Of a DNA stretch of 64,000 nt, positions 32,289 through 41,936 are shown piece by piece (positions within the stretch are counted from its first letter, which is position 1; each line of letters opens with the position of its first letter). The DNA is taken from NCBI RefSeq assembly GCF_010731595.1, contig NZ_AP022582.1, positions 1,922,001-1,986,000 of the forward strand, read 5' to 3'. This stretch comes from Mycobacterium seoulense. GTDB lineage: Bacteria; Actinomycetota; Actinomycetes; Mycobacteriales; Mycobacteriaceae. Made by a program: the position numbers and the translations under genes. Below the pieces are notes generated by a model. The model was not told where the DNA came from, ran no database searches, and saw nothing but the letters and a program-made list of their open reading frames with translations.

Positions 32289-33178
32289 GGCTGCTTTTTG
32301 CCCAGCCCCTGGTTGTAGGCGCTGGTGGAGCGCCCGAGGGCGGCGACTTGGGCATCCAGTTGGGGCAGCAGCTCCGCGGTGGGTTTATGCAGCGGCAGTT
32401 CCCCGACCGAGGTGGACAGCACCGGCTTGATCCAGCGGAACAGGGCGACCCAGCTCGGGCAGTAGATCCGGCTGCGGCGGCCCGCGATGCCTTTGACGAA
32501 GGCGTCCGCGCACTTGTCGACGGTGGTGGTCTTGTTCAACGGCCACGGGAAGCTGGCGAGCAGCTTGCCGAAGGCCGGCAGGTCGGCCTCGGTGTCGCGG
32601 ACCAGCGCGGTGTCGATCCACGACATGTGCGACGAGCCGACGGCGACGCCGTGCTGGGCCACCTCCAGCCGCAGCGCGTTGGCCAGGATCTCGACGCCTG
32701 CCTTCGACGCGTTGTACGGGACCAGGCCCGGACACGCGGTGTACGCCGCCAGTGACGAGACGACCAGCACGTAGCCGCGCCGCTCGATCACCGCCGGCAA
32801 CGTGGCCCGCACGGTGTTGAAGACGCCGAGCACGTTGATGTCGAGCACCCGCTTGAACGCCTCGGGGTCGACCTGCAGCACCGACCCGTAGCTGGCGATC
32901 CCCGCGTTGGCGATCACGACGTCGATGCCGCCGAAGCGTTCGACGGCCCCGGCGGCGACGGCCTGCATGGCCGGCAGGTCCCGCACGTCGGCGACCGCGG
33001 TCAGCACGTGCTCCTCGCCGAGTTCGGCGGCCAGCGCGCCCAGCTCGGCGTCGTTGAGATCGGTGAGCACGAGCTTGGCGCCCTTGTTGCGCAGCCGGCG
33101 GGCGACCGCGGCACCGATTCCCCGGGCACCGCCGGTGATGAAAACGACTTTGCCCTGCAGCGACGTCATGGCCGCCAA
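32285..33178 (-). CDS. Short-chain dehydrogenase/reductase (Rv2129c-like)
   Basis: 297-residue classical SDR. Cofactor motif TGGARGIG (about 15-22), NAG motif (IANAGIASYG), catalytic Ser in VVSSLAAY and Tyr-x3-Lys in YNASK. Asp after the second strand (LVLTDLND) suggests NAD(H) preference. Substrate unknown; the hydrophobic C-terminal region with FRWIKPVLS resembles lipid- or steroid-active mycobacterial SDRs. Start could be 33178 or the ATG at 33169. Stop codons of this gene and the PAC2 gene overlap (32285-32288). From memory, PE_PGRS37 and ansP1 lie between these genes in M. tuberculosis; they are absent here. Confidence 0.88.
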   Translation of the reverse strand: MAAMTSLQGKVVFITGGARGIGAAVARRLRNKGAKLVLTDLNDAELGALAAELGEEHVLTAVADVRDLPAMQAVAAGAVERFGGIDVVIANAGIASYGSVLQVDPEAFKRVLDINVLGVFNTVRATLPAVIERRGYVLVVSSLAAYTACPGLVPYNASKAGVEILANALRLEVAQHGVAVGSSHMSWIDTALVRDTEADLPAFGKLLASFPWPLNKTTTVDKCADAFVKGIAGRRSRIYCPSWVALFRWIKPVLSTSVGELPLHKPTAELLPQLDAQVAALGRSTSAYNQGLGKKQP

Positions 33179-33202
33179 GGTACCCCGTTCACGGTTCCCT
33201 GT

Positions 33203-34438
33203 TCACAGTTCCACCCCGAGCAGCGCATCGATCGCGGTTGCCACCAACGACGGCGCCTCGGTGTCGTGGCCACCGTATTCGAGGGCGTCGGTCACCCAAC
33301 CATCAAGTGCGGCAAGGGCTTTGGGTGTGTTCAGGTCGTCGGCCAGGTACTGGCGCACCCGCGCGATCACGTCGGCGGCGTCCGGGCCGGCGGGCAGCCC
33401 GGTGGCGGTGCGCCAGCGCCGCAGCCGGGCGTTGGCCTCGTCGAGCACCTGCTGGCTCCAGAACCGGTCGGCGCGGTAGTGCCCGGCCAGCAGCCCCAGC
33501 CGGATGGCCGCCGGTTCGACGCCCTGCGCCCGCAACGTCGACACGAGCACCAGGTTGCCGCGGCTCTTGGACATCTTGTGCCCGTCCCAGCCGATCATCC
33601 CCGCGTGCACGTAGTGCCGGGCGAACCGTCGCTCACCCCGGACACATTCGGCGTGGGCGGCCGTGAACTCGTGATGCGGGAAGATCAGGTCGCTCCCCCC
33701 GCCCTGGATGTCCAGTCCGCTGCCGGCGCGGCTGAGCGCGATCGCCGCGCACTCGACGTGCCAACCGGGCCGCCCGGGGCCGAACGGCGACGGCCAACTC
33801 GGCTCCCCCGGCCGCGCGGCACGCCACAGCAGCGCGTCGAGCTCGTCGGTCTTGCCGGGCCGCTGCGGGTCGCCGCCGCGCTGCCCGAAGAGTCGCAGCA
33901 TGGTTTCGCGGTCGTAGCCGGACTCGTAGCCGAACTGCGGTGTGGCGTCCGCGCGGTAGTAGACGTCCGGGTGGTCGCCGTCGACGACGTACGCCGCACC
34001 CGACGCCAACATCTTCTCGACGAGCTCGACCACCTCGGGGATCGCCTGGGTGGCCGCGACGTAATCGCGCGGCGGCAGGACCCGCAGCGCCGCCATGTCG
34101 TCGCGAAAGCGGGCGACCTCCCGATCGCCGAGCTCGCGCCAGTCGACACCGTCGCGCTCGGCGCGCTCGAACAGCGGATCGTCGACGTCGGTCACGTTCT
34201 GCACGTAGTGCACCCGCTGGCCCAGATCCAGCCACAGCCGGTAGACGAGGTCGAACGTCAGATACGTCGCCGCATGACCGAGATGGGTGGAGTCATACGG
34301 AGTGATGCCGCAGACGTACATGGTCGCTGTCGATCCGGGTGCCACCGGGCGCACCTGCCGGTCGGAGGTGTCATAGAGCCGAAGCTCTGGACCACGCCCC
34401 GGCAACACCGGAACCGGCGCAAACACCCACGACTGCAT
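33203..34438 (-). CDS. mshC: Mycothiol cysteine ligase MshC
   Basis: ATP-dependent ligase that joins L-cysteine to GlcN-inositol in mycothiol synthesis. The 411-residue protein is a class I aminoacyl-tRNA synthetase relative: Cys43 begins the zinc site, T-H-L-G-H-A (51-56) is the HIGH-like motif, W-H-V-E-C completes the zinc/substrate site, and KMSKS occurs in [10 protein letters not shown] near residue 295. Shorter than CysS because it lacks the anticodon-binding domain. It matches Rv2130c in length. cysQ follows on the same strand, 24 bases upstream. Confidence 0.96.
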   Translation of the reverse strand: MQSWVFAPVPVLPGRGPELRLYDTSDRQVRPVAPGSTATMYVCGITPYDSTHLGHAATYLTFDLVYRLWLDLGQRVHYVQNVTDVDDPLFERAERDGVDWRELGDREVARFRDDMAALRVLPPRDYVAATQAIPEVVELVEKMLASGAAYVVDGDHPDVYYRADATPQFGYESGYDRETMLRLFGQRGGDPQRPGKTDELDALLWRAARPGEPSWPSPFGPGRPGWHVECAAIALSRAGSGLDIQGGGSDLIFPHHEFTAAHAECVRGERRFARHYVHAGMIGWDGHKMSKSRGNLVLVSTLRAQGVEPAAIRLGLLAGHYRADRFWSQQVLDEANARLRRWRTATGLPAGPDAADVIARVRQYLADDLNTPKALAALDGWVTDALEYGGHDTEAPSLVATAIDALLGVEL

Positions 34439-34462
34439 GGCATCGACTCTAAACGCGCGCGG

Positions 34463-35251
34463 TCAGCGCCACGCGTCGCGGATGGCCGCAAGCAGGATGG
34501 GCGCGATCTCGGCGCGGCACATCACGAAGTCGGGCAGGTACGGATCGAATTGGTTGTAGCGCATGGGCGAGCCGTCCAGCCGTGAGGCGTGCATGCCCGC
34601 GGCCATCACCACCCCGGCGGGCGCGGCGGAGTCCCACTCCCACTGGCCGCCCGCGTGCAGATAGGCGTCGACCTCGCCGTCGATGATGGCCATGGCCTTG
34701 GCGCCGGCCGAACCGATCGCCACCGGCTGGATGGCCAGCGACTGGCGCATGCGGTGCAACACGAAGGGTGGCCGGGTGGCGCTGACGGCGATCCGGAACG
34801 TGTGGGGGACGCCGACGCGCGCGGCGTCTGCGGTCACGGTGTCGGTGCGGTAGACCGTGTTCCCGCGGGCCGGCAACGACACCGCCGCGTCGGTGATTTC
34901 CCGCCGGCCGTTGCTGGGGCGCTGCCACAGCGCGATGTGCACCGCCCAGTCGTCGCGGCCCGGCGTGGAGAATTCCCGGGTGCCGTCCAGCGGGTCGATG
35001 ATCCACACCCGGTCGCGCTGGAGCCGGGCCCGGTCGTCGTACGCCTCCTCGCTGAGCACCGCATCGTTGGGGCGCTCGGTGCGCAGCCGCCGCAGGATCA
35101 GCTCGTTGGCCAGGGTGTCGCCGGCGTCACCCAATGCCCACGGGTGACCGAAGCCGATCTCGTCGCGCACTTTGAGCAGCAGCTCCCCCGCGTCCGCGGC
35201 GAGTTCGGCGGCCAGTGCGGCGTCGGTTAACTCATCCGGGCCCTGGCTCAC
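34463..35251 (-). CDS. cysQ: 3'-phosphoadenosine-5'-phosphate phosphatase CysQ
   Basis: 262-residue inositol-monophosphatase-fold enzyme that hydrolyses PAP/PAPS in sulfur metabolism; mycobacterial CysQ can also act on inositol and fructose phosphates. Metal ligands are visible at Glu68-Glu69 (VLSEEAYDD) and in DPLDGT (86-91), with [14 protein letters not shown] as the C-terminal motif. It lies directly upstream of mshC on the same strand, placing two thiol/sulfur genes together. Confidence 0.93.
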   Translation of the reverse strand: MSQGPDELTDAALAAELAADAGELLLKVRDEIGFGHPWALGDAGDTLANELILRRLRTERPNDAVLSEEAYDDRARLQRDRVWIIDPLDGTREFSTPGRDDWAVHIALWQRPSNGRREITDAAVSLPARGNTVYRTDTVTADAARVGVPHTFRIAVSATRPPFVLHRMRQSLAIQPVAIGSAGAKAMAIIDGEVDAYLHAGGQWEWDSAAPAGVVMAAGMHASRLDGSPMRYNQFDPYLPDFVMCRAEIAPILLAAIRDAWR

Positions 35252-35296
35252 CGGCTCAGTATTCCCGACGCCCGCGCGCGGCTCAGAAGCCGTGGG

Positions 35297-36112
35297 TCAG
35301 AAGGCCGGCCAGGGAATGGGACGATGCCGGTTGGGGCCGGGCATCACCGGATCGGTCAGCAGCGCATGGGCGCGCCTGCGCAGCGCCGCGACCTCCGCGC
35401 GCGTGATGTGCTCGGCCAGCTCATCGCCCAGCGACCCGCCCAGGGCCTCGGTGAGCCCGTCCACCGCCTCCAGCATCTTCTGGTCGACGGGCTTGTTGGC
35501 CCAGCCCCATAACACCGTGCGCAGCTTGTTCTCGACATGCAGGCACACCCCGTGATCGACGCCGTAGACGTGGCCCTCGATGTCACGCAGAACGTGGCCG
35601 CCCTTGCGGTCGGCGTTGTTGATCAGGACGTCGAAGACCGCCATCCGCCGCAACCGGATGTCGTCGGCGTGCATCAAGACGACCTCGTCGCCGGCGTAGT
35701 CGTAGGCCCGCAGCACCGGCAGATAGCCGGGCTCCGGCTTGTTGGCGGGAAACAGGTCGACCAGGTCGGGGCCGGGCCTCGGCTCGGAGTCGGCCGCGTC
35801 GCCGGGCTGCTCCACCCACAGCTGCAGCATGCCCGGACCGGCCGGCCCGTGACGAATCACCGTGTACGGCACGATGTTCCACCCCAACTGCGTCGACACC
35901 AGGTACGCGGCGAGTTCGCGACCCGCCAGCGTCCCGTCGGGAAAATCCCACAGCGGGGCTTCACCGGAGATCGGTTTGTAGACGCAGTGCACGATCGACT
36001 CGCCCAGCGTGGACTCGCACAAGAAGGTGGCGTTGCTGGCTGAGCGGATGCGTCCGAGGACCGTCAGCTCACCGTTGAGCAACACCTCACGGTCGTCAGG
36101 CCTCAAGTTCAT
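35297..36112 (-). CDS. SCO1664-family conserved protein (Rv2133c-like)
   Basis: 271-residue actinobacterial protein of unknown function. The fold looks kinase-like (PI3/4-kinase-related): YKPISGEAPLWDFPDGTLAGRELAAYL supplies the lysine strand, VFDVLINNADRKGGHVL contains the N-N-A-D-R-K catalytic-loop-like motif, and GHVYGVDHGVCLH the D-H-G metal site. Phosphotransferase activity is inference. The ATG at 36112 overlaps the DUF3090 gene by 17 bases, so the two are coupled. Confidence 0.85.
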   Translation of the reverse strand: MNLRPDDREVLLNGELTVLGRIRSASNATFLCESTLGESIVHCVYKPISGEAPLWDFPDGTLAGRELAAYLVSTQLGWNIVPYTVIRHGPAGPGMLQLWVEQPGDAADSEPRPGPDLVDLFPANKPEPGYLPVLRAYDYAGDEVVLMHADDIRLRRMAVFDVLINNADRKGGHVLRDIEGHVYGVDHGVCLHVENKLRTVLWGWANKPVDQKMLEAVDGLTEALGGSLGDELAEHITRAEVAALRRRAHALLTDPVMPGPNRHRPIPWPAF

Positions 36113-36683
36113 CGTCAGGCCCGAGCAGCGCGCTGCGCCTATAGCCGTTGGCGCGCGCACAGATATGGCCCTCCGGGTCCAACGGCTCATCACACAGCGG
36201 GCACGGCGGCCGTCCCGCTGAGATAACGCGATTGGAGCGCGTGGCGAACTGCCGCGCCGACTCCGGCGTCAAGAACACGCGAACCGCGTCGGGGCCCTCT
36301 TCGGTGTCGTCGAGCACCACCGACGCGTCGAACTCGGCGTCGGTGACCGCCAGCAGCTCGACGACCACGGTCTGGGCCTCCGAATCCCAGCCCAGGCCCA
36401 TGGTTCCGACCCGAAACTCGGCATCCACGGGCGTGATCAACGGGTTGAGATCCTCGACCTCGGCGGGCTCCGGCGGGACCGGCGTGCCGAACCTGCGATT
36501 CACCTCGAGCAGCAGCGCACCGATGCGTTCGGCCAGCACCGCCACCTGCTGCTTCTCCAACACCACCGACACCACCCGGGAATCGTGCACCGCTTGGATG
36601 TAGAAGGTGCGGTTTCCGGGTTGGCCGACGGTCCCGGCCACGAAGCGGTCGGGTGTGCGGAAGACGTGGATTGCGCGGGCCAT
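36096..36683 (-). CDS. DUF3090 family protein (Rv2134c-like)
   Basis: 195-residue protein of unknown function, same length as Rv2134c. It starts MARAIHVFRTPDRFVAGTVGQPGNRTFYIQ, typical of DUF3090. The C-terminus carries a small zinc-ribbon-like motif, CPLCDEPLDPEGHIC. Genes of this family are always next to the SCO1664-type gene and a histidine phosphatase in actinobacteria, as here. Confidence 0.9.
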   Translation of the reverse strand: MARAIHVFRTPDRFVAGTVGQPGNRTFYIQAVHDSRVVSVVLEKQQVAVLAERIGALLLEVNRRFGTPVPPEPAEVEDLNPLITPVDAEFRVGTMGLGWDSEAQTVVVELLAVTDAEFDASVVLDDTEEGPDAVRVFLTPESARQFATRSNRVISAGRPPCPLCDEPLDPEGHICARANGYRRSALLGPDDELEA

Positions 36684-36756
36684 GGCACCTCCAAAATACC
36701 GGCTGTTGCCTTCGCCGTGCGATTCGATTGCCCCGCTCCACCTGTTTTAAGCGGAA

Positions 36757-37575
36757 TTAATCCGTCGAGCCGCCGACCACCGCGTCGCTGGACGGCACGA
36801 CCGCGGCAGGCTGTTCCGTCGGCTGTTCCGTCGGCTGTTCGGTCGGCGCCGCATCTGCCGTCGGCTGTTCCGTTGGCCCCGCCGGGGACTCACCGTCGGT
36901 CTTCGCCTTCGCCTGGTCCTGGGGCGGTGGCCCGGCCCGCAGCGCCGCGGCCAACTTTGCACCGGTGTGGTTGACGTGCAACACAAACGGACGCAGTTCG
37001 GTGTATCGGATCACGCTCACCGACGCCGGGTCGGCGGTGACCCGCTGGAACGCGTCCAGGTGCATGCCGTACGCGTCGGCGATGACCGCCTTGATGACAT
37101 CACCGTGAGTGCAGGCCACCCACAGGACGTCGCCGCCGCGTTCCCCGCCATGCTCCACGGCCAGCCGTCGATCGTGTTCCCGGATGGCGGCCACGGCGCG
37201 GGCCTGCACGTGCGCCAGCCCCTCGCCGCCGGGGAAGACCGCGGCGCTCGGGTGGGCCTGCACGACCCGCCACAGCGATTCGCCGGCCAGCTCGGCGATC
37301 TTGCGGCCGGTCCAGTCCCCGTAATCCACCTCGGCCAGCCGCTCGTCGATGATCGGCTCCAGGCACAGCGCGGCGGCGAGCGGCTCGACTGTGCGCCGGC
37401 AGCGCAGCAACGGCGAACTGACCAACGCGCGGATCGGCAGGTCACCGATCCGGTCGATCAGGCCCGCGGCCTGATCGCGGCCCTTGTCGTCGAGGTCGAC
37501 GCCCTCCGAGCGACCGGCCAGGACGCCGGCGGTGTTCGAGGTGGAGCGACCGTGGCGCAACAGGATGACCGTCAT
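36757..37575 (-). CDS. Histidine phosphatase family protein (Rv2135c-like)
   Basis: 272-residue phosphoglycerate-mutase-like phosphatase. The catalytic motif LLRHGRS places the phospho-His at residue 8; later ALVSSPLLRCRRT, the acidic E in LAEVDYGDWTG, and VACTHGDVIKAV supply the second Arg and His. From about residue 227 the protein is a Pro/Thr/Glu/Gln-rich tail with repeated TEQP units, not part of the enzyme fold; Rv2135c is about 236 residues, so the tail is an extension. Likely part of the Rv2133c-Rv2135c operon. Confidence 0.9.
   Translation of the reverse strand: MTVILLRHGRSTSNTAGVLAGRSEGVDLDDKGRDQAAGLIDRIGDLPIRALVSSPLLRCRRTVEPLAAALCLEPIIDERLAEVDYGDWTGRKIAELAGESLWRVVQAHPSAAVFPGGEGLAHVQARAVAAIREHDRRLAVEHGGERGGDVLWVACTHGDVIKAVIADAYGMHLDAFQRVTADPASVSVIRYTELRPFVLHVNHTGAKLAAALRAGPPPQDQAKAKTDGESPAGPTEQPTADAAPTEQPTEQPTEQPAAVVPSSDAVVGGSTD
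36809..36874. repeat. 12-base coding repeats (TEQP units)
   Basis: GGCTGTTCCGTC repeats in frame at 36809-36820, 36821-36832 and 36833-36844 (one mismatch), with a further copy at 36863-36874. They encode consecutive Thr-Glu-Gln-Pro units on the minus strand and are a likely source of length variation between strains. Confidence 0.85.
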
Positions 37576-37667
37576 GCCGCGGTGTCCAATGGGGACGTCC
37601 GAGACGCTGGGGCAACCACGAACACGACCGTACCCGGTGCGAACGCGGGCTATGGGTTAGCGCGTGA

Positions 37668-37970
37668 CTAGTGCGGCACCGGCACGGCGTGCGCCACCGA
37701 GTCCCGCACGGCTGCGGTCAGGCTGCGCTCGTCGGTGAGGTCGATGTCGACCAAGCTGCGGACCGCGGTGGCGACCACCTCGTCGGCCTGCGGCACCGGC
37801 CCGGCGAGGCGCGGCCGGTAAATCTCGACGACGAGCGAGCCGTGCTCGATGTGGAACGAAAAACTGCGGCCATCACCGACTTGTCCATACCCGCTCGCGA
37901 AAATCCCTGTCGACATGTCCTCGACAGCAAACTCGTTTCCCGCAAGTTGACGGTCCACGATGACGGCCAT
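37668..37970 (-). CDS. Conserved hypothetical protein (Rv2137c-like)
   Basis: 100-residue protein without signal peptide or known domain. It begins MAVIVDRQLAGNEFAVEDMS and has a central SFSFHIEHGSLVVEIYRPRL strand pair. It fits Rv2137c by position, ahead of lppL, although that gene is annotated longer in M. tuberculosis. Rv2136c (undecaprenyl-diphosphatase uppP), which I expect next to it, is absent; only 92 bases separate it from the phosphatase gene. Confidence 0.7.
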   Translation of the reverse strand: MAVIVDRQLAGNEFAVEDMSTGIFASGYGQVGDGRSFSFHIEHGSLVVEIYRPRLAGPVPQADEVVATAVRSLVDIDLTDERSLTAAVRDSVAHAVPVPH

Positions 37971-38080
37971 ACGCCGACCATACCTCCCCCGTGGGACTTG
38001 ATGCGCGCGACATGGCCGGATTGGATGCGAAGGCGTTCCTTAGAGTGAGAAGTCCATAACCGTTACGCGAGGGAAAATAA

Positions 38081-39151
38081 TTGCTGTCAAGGCACGGCCG
38101 AAATCAAACGGCAGCTCACCGCGGTGCGCTGGGTCTCGCCATTTTGCTGGCCGCGGTCACGGGGTGTTCGTCGAATACATTCAAGTCCGCGCCGCCCACC
38201 ATCGAACCGGCGTCAGCCGCCGTTTCTCCGCCGGCCTCGCAGAACCCGGCCGGCGCGGTGCGGCCGCTACCCGCCCGCGCGTCCGCGGCGGCCTTCGACG
38301 GCGGCACGCACCGATTGGCGGTGCTGGCGCCCGGCCCGGCGGGGCCGGCCACCGTCACCGTCTTCGACGACCCCAAGGCCCCGCCGCGCGTCATCGCCTT
38401 GCCGGGACCGGCGAGCGCGTTGACCGACGACGGCCACGGCACGCTCTTCCTGGCAGCCCGGGGCGGCTATGTCGTGGTCGACCTCGCCACCGGCCACACG
38501 GGAGAGGTGAACGTGACCGGCGCCCAGCAGACCGATTTCACCGCGGTCGCCCAACGGGCCGACGGCAAGCTGGTGTTGGGCAGCGCCGACGGGGCCGTCT
38601 ACACGCTCGCTTCCCCCACGCCCGCCACGCCGGGACCCGCCGCCACCGCGACCGTCGCCGGCAGGAGCAAGATCTTCGCACGCGTCGATTGCCTTGCCAC
38701 GCAAGGGAATACCACGGTGGTCCTGGACCGTGGGCAGACCTCGGTCACCGCAATCGGCGCCGACGGCCAGGTCCAACAGGCGCTGCGGGCCGGCGAAGGC
38801 GCCACCACCATGGCCGCGGACCCGTGGGGCCGGATTCTGGTCGCCGACACCCGGGGTGGCCAGCTGCTCGCCTACGGCGTCGACCCGCTGATCTTGCGTC
38901 AGGCCTATCCGGTGCCGCAGGCGCCGTACGGCCTGGCCGGCTCGCGCGCGTTGGCCTGGGTTTCGCAGACCGCTTCTAATATGGTCATTGGTTACGATCT
39001 ATCCACCGGAATTCCCGTCGAAAAGGTGCGTTACCCAACCGTGCAGCAACCGAACTCACTGGCCTTCGACGAAGCGTCAGACACCTTGTACGTGGTGTCG
39101 GGGTCCGGTGCGGGGGTGCAGGTCATCGAACACGCGGCGGGTACGCGTTGA
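38081..39151 (+). CDS. lppL: Lipoprotein LppL, beta-propeller type
   Basis: 356-residue putative lipoprotein from a TTG start with GAGGGAA 7 bases upstream. The signal peptide ends AVTGC, with lipidated Cys29. After an Ala/Pro-rich linker the protein reads as repeated beta-blades (GTLFLAARGGYVVVDLATGHT, GRILVADTRGGQLLAYGVDP, LAFDEASDTLYVVSGSG), consistent with a six- or seven-bladed propeller. It is the first gene of a coupled lppL-DUF5703-pyrD group. Partner or ligand unknown. Confidence 0.88.
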   Translation: MLSRHGRNQTAAHRGALGLAILLAAVTGCSSNTFKSAPPTIEPASAAVSPPASQNPAGAVRPLPARASAAAFDGGTHRLAVLAPGPAGPATVTVFDDPKAPPRVIALPGPASALTDDGHGTLFLAARGGYVVVDLATGHTGEVNVTGAQQTDFTAVAQRADGKLVLGSADGAVYTLASPTPATPGPAATATVAGRSKIFARVDCLATQGNTTVVLDRGQTSVTAIGADGQVQQALRAGEGATTMAADPWGRILVADTRGGQLLAYGVDPLILRQAYPVPQAPYGLAGSRALAWVSQTASNMVIGYDLSTGIPVEKVRYPTVQQPNSLAFDEASDTLYVVSGSGAGVQVIEHAAGTR

Positions 39152-39402
39152 GCGCGCCGCGCCGAAGTCAGTTGCCCGCGGGCTGGGACACCGAATTGTC
39201 CGACGAATACGAGTGGGTGCCGCTGCGCCTGCCACCGGAGGTGACCCGGCTCAGCGCGTCCATCCGCCTGTCCATCGAGGCCGAATACCGGGGCTGGGAA
39301 CTGACCCGGGTGCGGCTCTACACCGACGGCAGCCGCCGGGTGTTGTTGCGCCGCAAGAAGTCTCGGCTGCACAACCGGCGACCTGACCAGCCGCAACTGT
39401 GA
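39148..39402 (+). CDS. DUF5703 family protein
   Basis: 84-residue protein starting at a TTG that overlaps the lppL stop (TTGA, 39148-39151). It is basic at the C-terminus ([16 protein letters not shown]) and has [15 protein letters not shown] near residue 21. The family is restricted to actinobacteria and always sits beside pyrD. The pyrD start overlaps its stop (GTGA). Confidence 0.8.
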   Translation: MSAPRRSQLPAGWDTELSDEYEWVPLRLPPEVTRLSASIRLSIEAEYRGWELTRVRLYTDGSRRVLLRRKKSRLHNRRPDQPQL

Positions 39403-40508
39403 CGGTGACCCAACCGCGCGAAGGCATGGTGTACGGCCTGGTGCGACGGCTGTTCTTCCTGGTTCCGCCCGAGCGCATCCACACGCTGGTCTTCGCGGTG
39501 TTGCGTGGGGCCACCGCCGCCGCCCTGACACGGCGGCTGTTGCACCGCCTGCTCGGCCCCACCGATCCCGCGCTGGCGAGCACGGTGTTCGGGGTGCGCT
39601 TCCCGGGGCCGCTCGGGCTGGCCGCCGGCTTCGACAAGGACGGCAAGGGCTTGCTGACCTGGGGGGCGTTGGGGTTCGGATACGCGGAGGTCGGAACCGT
39701 CACCGCGAACGCGCAGCCCGGCAACCCGCCGCCGCGGATGTTCCGGCTGCCCGCCGACCGCGCCCTGCTGAACCGGATGGGCTTCAACAACCTCGGCGCC
39801 GGCGCGCTGGCGATCCAGCTCGCGCGTCACCGTCCCGACATCCCGATCGGGGTCAACATCGGCAAGACGAAGTCCACGCCGGCCGCCGACGCCGTCGAGG
39901 ACTACCGGGCCAGCGCCAGGCTGGTCGCACCGCTGGCGTCCTACCTGGTGGTCAACGTCAGCTCGCCGAACACGCCGGGCCTGCGCGACCTGCAGGCCGT
40001 CGAGTCGCTGCGGCCCATCCTGTCGGCGGTCCTGGCCGAGACGTCGAAACCCGTGCTGGTGAAGATCGCGCCCGACCTTTCCGACGCCGATCTCGACGAC
40101 ATCGCCGACCTGGCCGTCGAGTTGGGCCTGGCCGGAATCGTCGCCACCAACACCACCGTGTCGCGCGACGGCCTGAAGACGCCGGGCGTCGACGCGCTGG
40201 GCCCCGGCGGCGTCTCCGGGCCGCCGGTGGCGCGCCGCGCCGCCGAGGTGCTGCGCCGGCTCTACGCCCGGGTCGGCGACCGCCTGGTGCTGGTCAGCGT
40301 CGGCGGCATCGAAACGGCCGACGACGCGTGGGAGCGCATCACCGCGGGCGCGTCGCTGCTGCAGGCCTATACCGGCTTCATCTACGGGGGCGGGTTGTGG
40401 CCCAAGCGCATTCACGACGGCATCGCCCGCCGGCTGCGCGACGGCGGGTTCGCCTCGCTCAGCGACGCGGTCGGGTCGGCGGCGCCGAAGGTTGGCGGGG
40501 CGAGTTAA
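39399..40508 (+). CDS. pyrD: Dihydroorotate dehydrogenase (quinone) PyrD
   Basis: Fourth step of pyrimidine synthesis: oxidation of dihydroorotate to orotate using FMN and quinone. The 369-residue class 2 enzyme has the membrane-associating N-terminal helices (1-40), FMN-binding [17 protein letters not shown], catalytic-base region [15 protein letters not shown] (Ser as base), [15 protein letters not shown] and the C-terminal [13 protein letters not shown] and GFIYGG. GTG 39399 overlaps the previous stop; an internal ATG at MVYGLV is possible. Confidence 0.95.
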   Translation: MTVTQPREGMVYGLVRRLFFLVPPERIHTLVFAVLRGATAAALTRRLLHRLLGPTDPALASTVFGVRFPGPLGLAAGFDKDGKGLLTWGALGFGYAEVGTVTANAQPGNPPPRMFRLPADRALLNRMGFNNLGAGALAIQLARHRPDIPIGVNIGKTKSTPAADAVEDYRASARLVAPLASYLVVNVSSPNTPGLRDLQAVESLRPILSAVLAETSKPVLVKIAPDLSDADLDDIADLAVELGLAGIVATNTTVSRDGLKTPGVDALGPGGVSGPPVARRAAEVLRRLYARVGDRLVLVSVGGIETADDAWERITAGASLLQAYTGFIYGGGLWPKRIHDGIARRLRDGGFASLSDAVGSAAPKVGGAS

Positions 40509-41884
40509 GCCGCGCCTTCTTCGTCGTCGTCTTCAGCGTCGTCTTCAGCCAGCACCTTCTCGGGGTGGTGGAAGGTGTTGACGCGCGGCTGTCCGCGGTC
40601 GAGATGCGGCGGCGGGATCCATTCGATGTCGCCGTTGGCGCGTCGTCGGGTGGTCCAGCCCTTCTCGAGAAGCCGGTGGTGGGGTCCGCAGGCCAGGGTG
40701 AGTTGATCGATATCGGTGCGGTAGGTGCTGGCCCAATCTTCGACGTGGTGGACTTCGCAGTAGTAGCCTGGCACATCACAACCCGGATGCGAACAGCCAC
40801 GGTCCTTGGCGTACAACACAATTCGCTGTCCGGGTGAGGCCAATCGCTTGCCGTGATACAGCGCCACCGCCTCGCCCCTGTCGAAGACGGCCAGATAGTG
40901 GTGGGCATGGCGGGCCAGGCGGATCACGTCGGACATCGGCAAGATGGTGCCCCCGCCGGTCAAACCATTGCCTGCGGCGGCTTCCAGCTCGGTCAGCGTG
41001 GTCGTCACGACGATGGATGCCGGCAATCCGTTGTGCCGGCCAAGGTCGCCGCTGGCCAGCATCGCGCGCAGGGCCGCGTTGAGACCGTCGTGGTTACGCT
41101 GGGCGGGGCTGCGAGCGTCTCGCTGCACCGCCTCTTCGGGTGGTGCGCCGTCCACGACCGGCGCCTCGTCGTCCGGGTTGCACATCCCCGGGGCGGCCAG
41201 CTTGGCAAGCACCGCCTCCCAGCTGGCGCGCGCCTCGGGCGTCAACCATCCGCTCAGCTTCGACATGCCATCGGCCTGCTGGTTGCCGAGCACCAGCCCG
41301 CGGACCCGCGCCCGGTCCGCGTCGGTGTAGTTGCCGTCGGGATTGAGGCAGTCCATCAGGTGGCGGGCGAGCTTGGCGAGTTGATCCGGGCGATAGTGAG
41401 TGGCCTCGGAGGCCAGGTGTTTCTCGGCGTGCTCGCGCGTTTCTATGTCGACCGATTCGGGCAGCTGGCGAAAAAGCCGCCGGATCATCGCCACATGGTC
41501 CGACCCGATGGCCCCGTCGCGCTGGGCCGCCGCGGTGGCGGGCAAAACCGGTGCCAACGGCTCACCGGAAAGCGCCCGCCGCGGGCCCAGCTCGGCGGCC
41601 TCGGCGATCCGGCGGCTGGCCTCCCCCCGAGTGACGTGCAACCGGTCGGCCAGCGCCCAGCTCAGCTTGCCGCCCAGCTCGGCGGAATCAGCCTGCTCGG
41701 CAACCTGATTGATGAGTTGATGACTTGGCACTTGCAGCCGGCGCGTCTCGCACTCGAGCACCTCCAACAACCGCAACCGCTCCGGATTGGTCAGCGCGTC
41801 ATACGAATGCCCCTGGAAGCGGGAGACCACCGCGCGCAACGCGTCGACGTCGTGCTGAATCGCCTCGCGGTTGGTCGAACGCAT
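40505..41884 (-). CDS. DUF222/HNH endonuclease protein (13E12 repeat family)
   Basis: 459-residue protein of the mycobacterial 13E12 repeat family. DUF222 covers about 1-330. The C-terminal HNH nuclease domain has [21 protein letters not shown] followed by [13 protein letters not shown], giving the zinc cysteines and catalytic His residues. The C-terminus is acidic ([14 protein letters not shown]). ATG 41884 gives the usual family N-terminus. It appears intact. From memory, there is no such gene between pyrD and the PEBP gene in M. tuberculosis H37Rv. Its stop overlaps the pyrD stop. Family members form repeated genomic elements, so it may be mobile or recently inserted. Confidence 0.85.
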   Translation of the reverse strand: MRSTNREAIQHDVDALRAVVSRFQGHSYDALTNPERLRLLEVLECETRRLQVPSHQLINQVAEQADSAELGGKLSWALADRLHVTRGEASRRIAEAAELGPRRALSGEPLAPVLPATAAAQRDGAIGSDHVAMIRRLFRQLPESVDIETREHAEKHLASEATHYRPDQLAKLARHLMDCLNPDGNYTDADRARVRGLVLGNQQADGMSKLSGWLTPEARASWEAVLAKLAAPGMCNPDDEAPVVDGAPPEEAVQRDARSPAQRNHDGLNAALRAMLASGDLGRHNGLPASIVVTTTLTELEAAAGNGLTGGGTILPMSDVIRLARHAHHYLAVFDRGEAVALYHGKRLASPGQRIVLYAKDRGCSHPGCDVPGYYCEVHHVEDWASTYRTDIDQLTLACGPHHRLLEKGWTTRRRANGDIEWIPPPHLDRGQPRVNTFHHPEKVLAEDDAEDDDEEGAA

Positions 41885-41936
41885 GTTCGAATGATATGCC
41901 CGACCACCGACAACAAGCGGCGGCAGCCGCCCGCGC

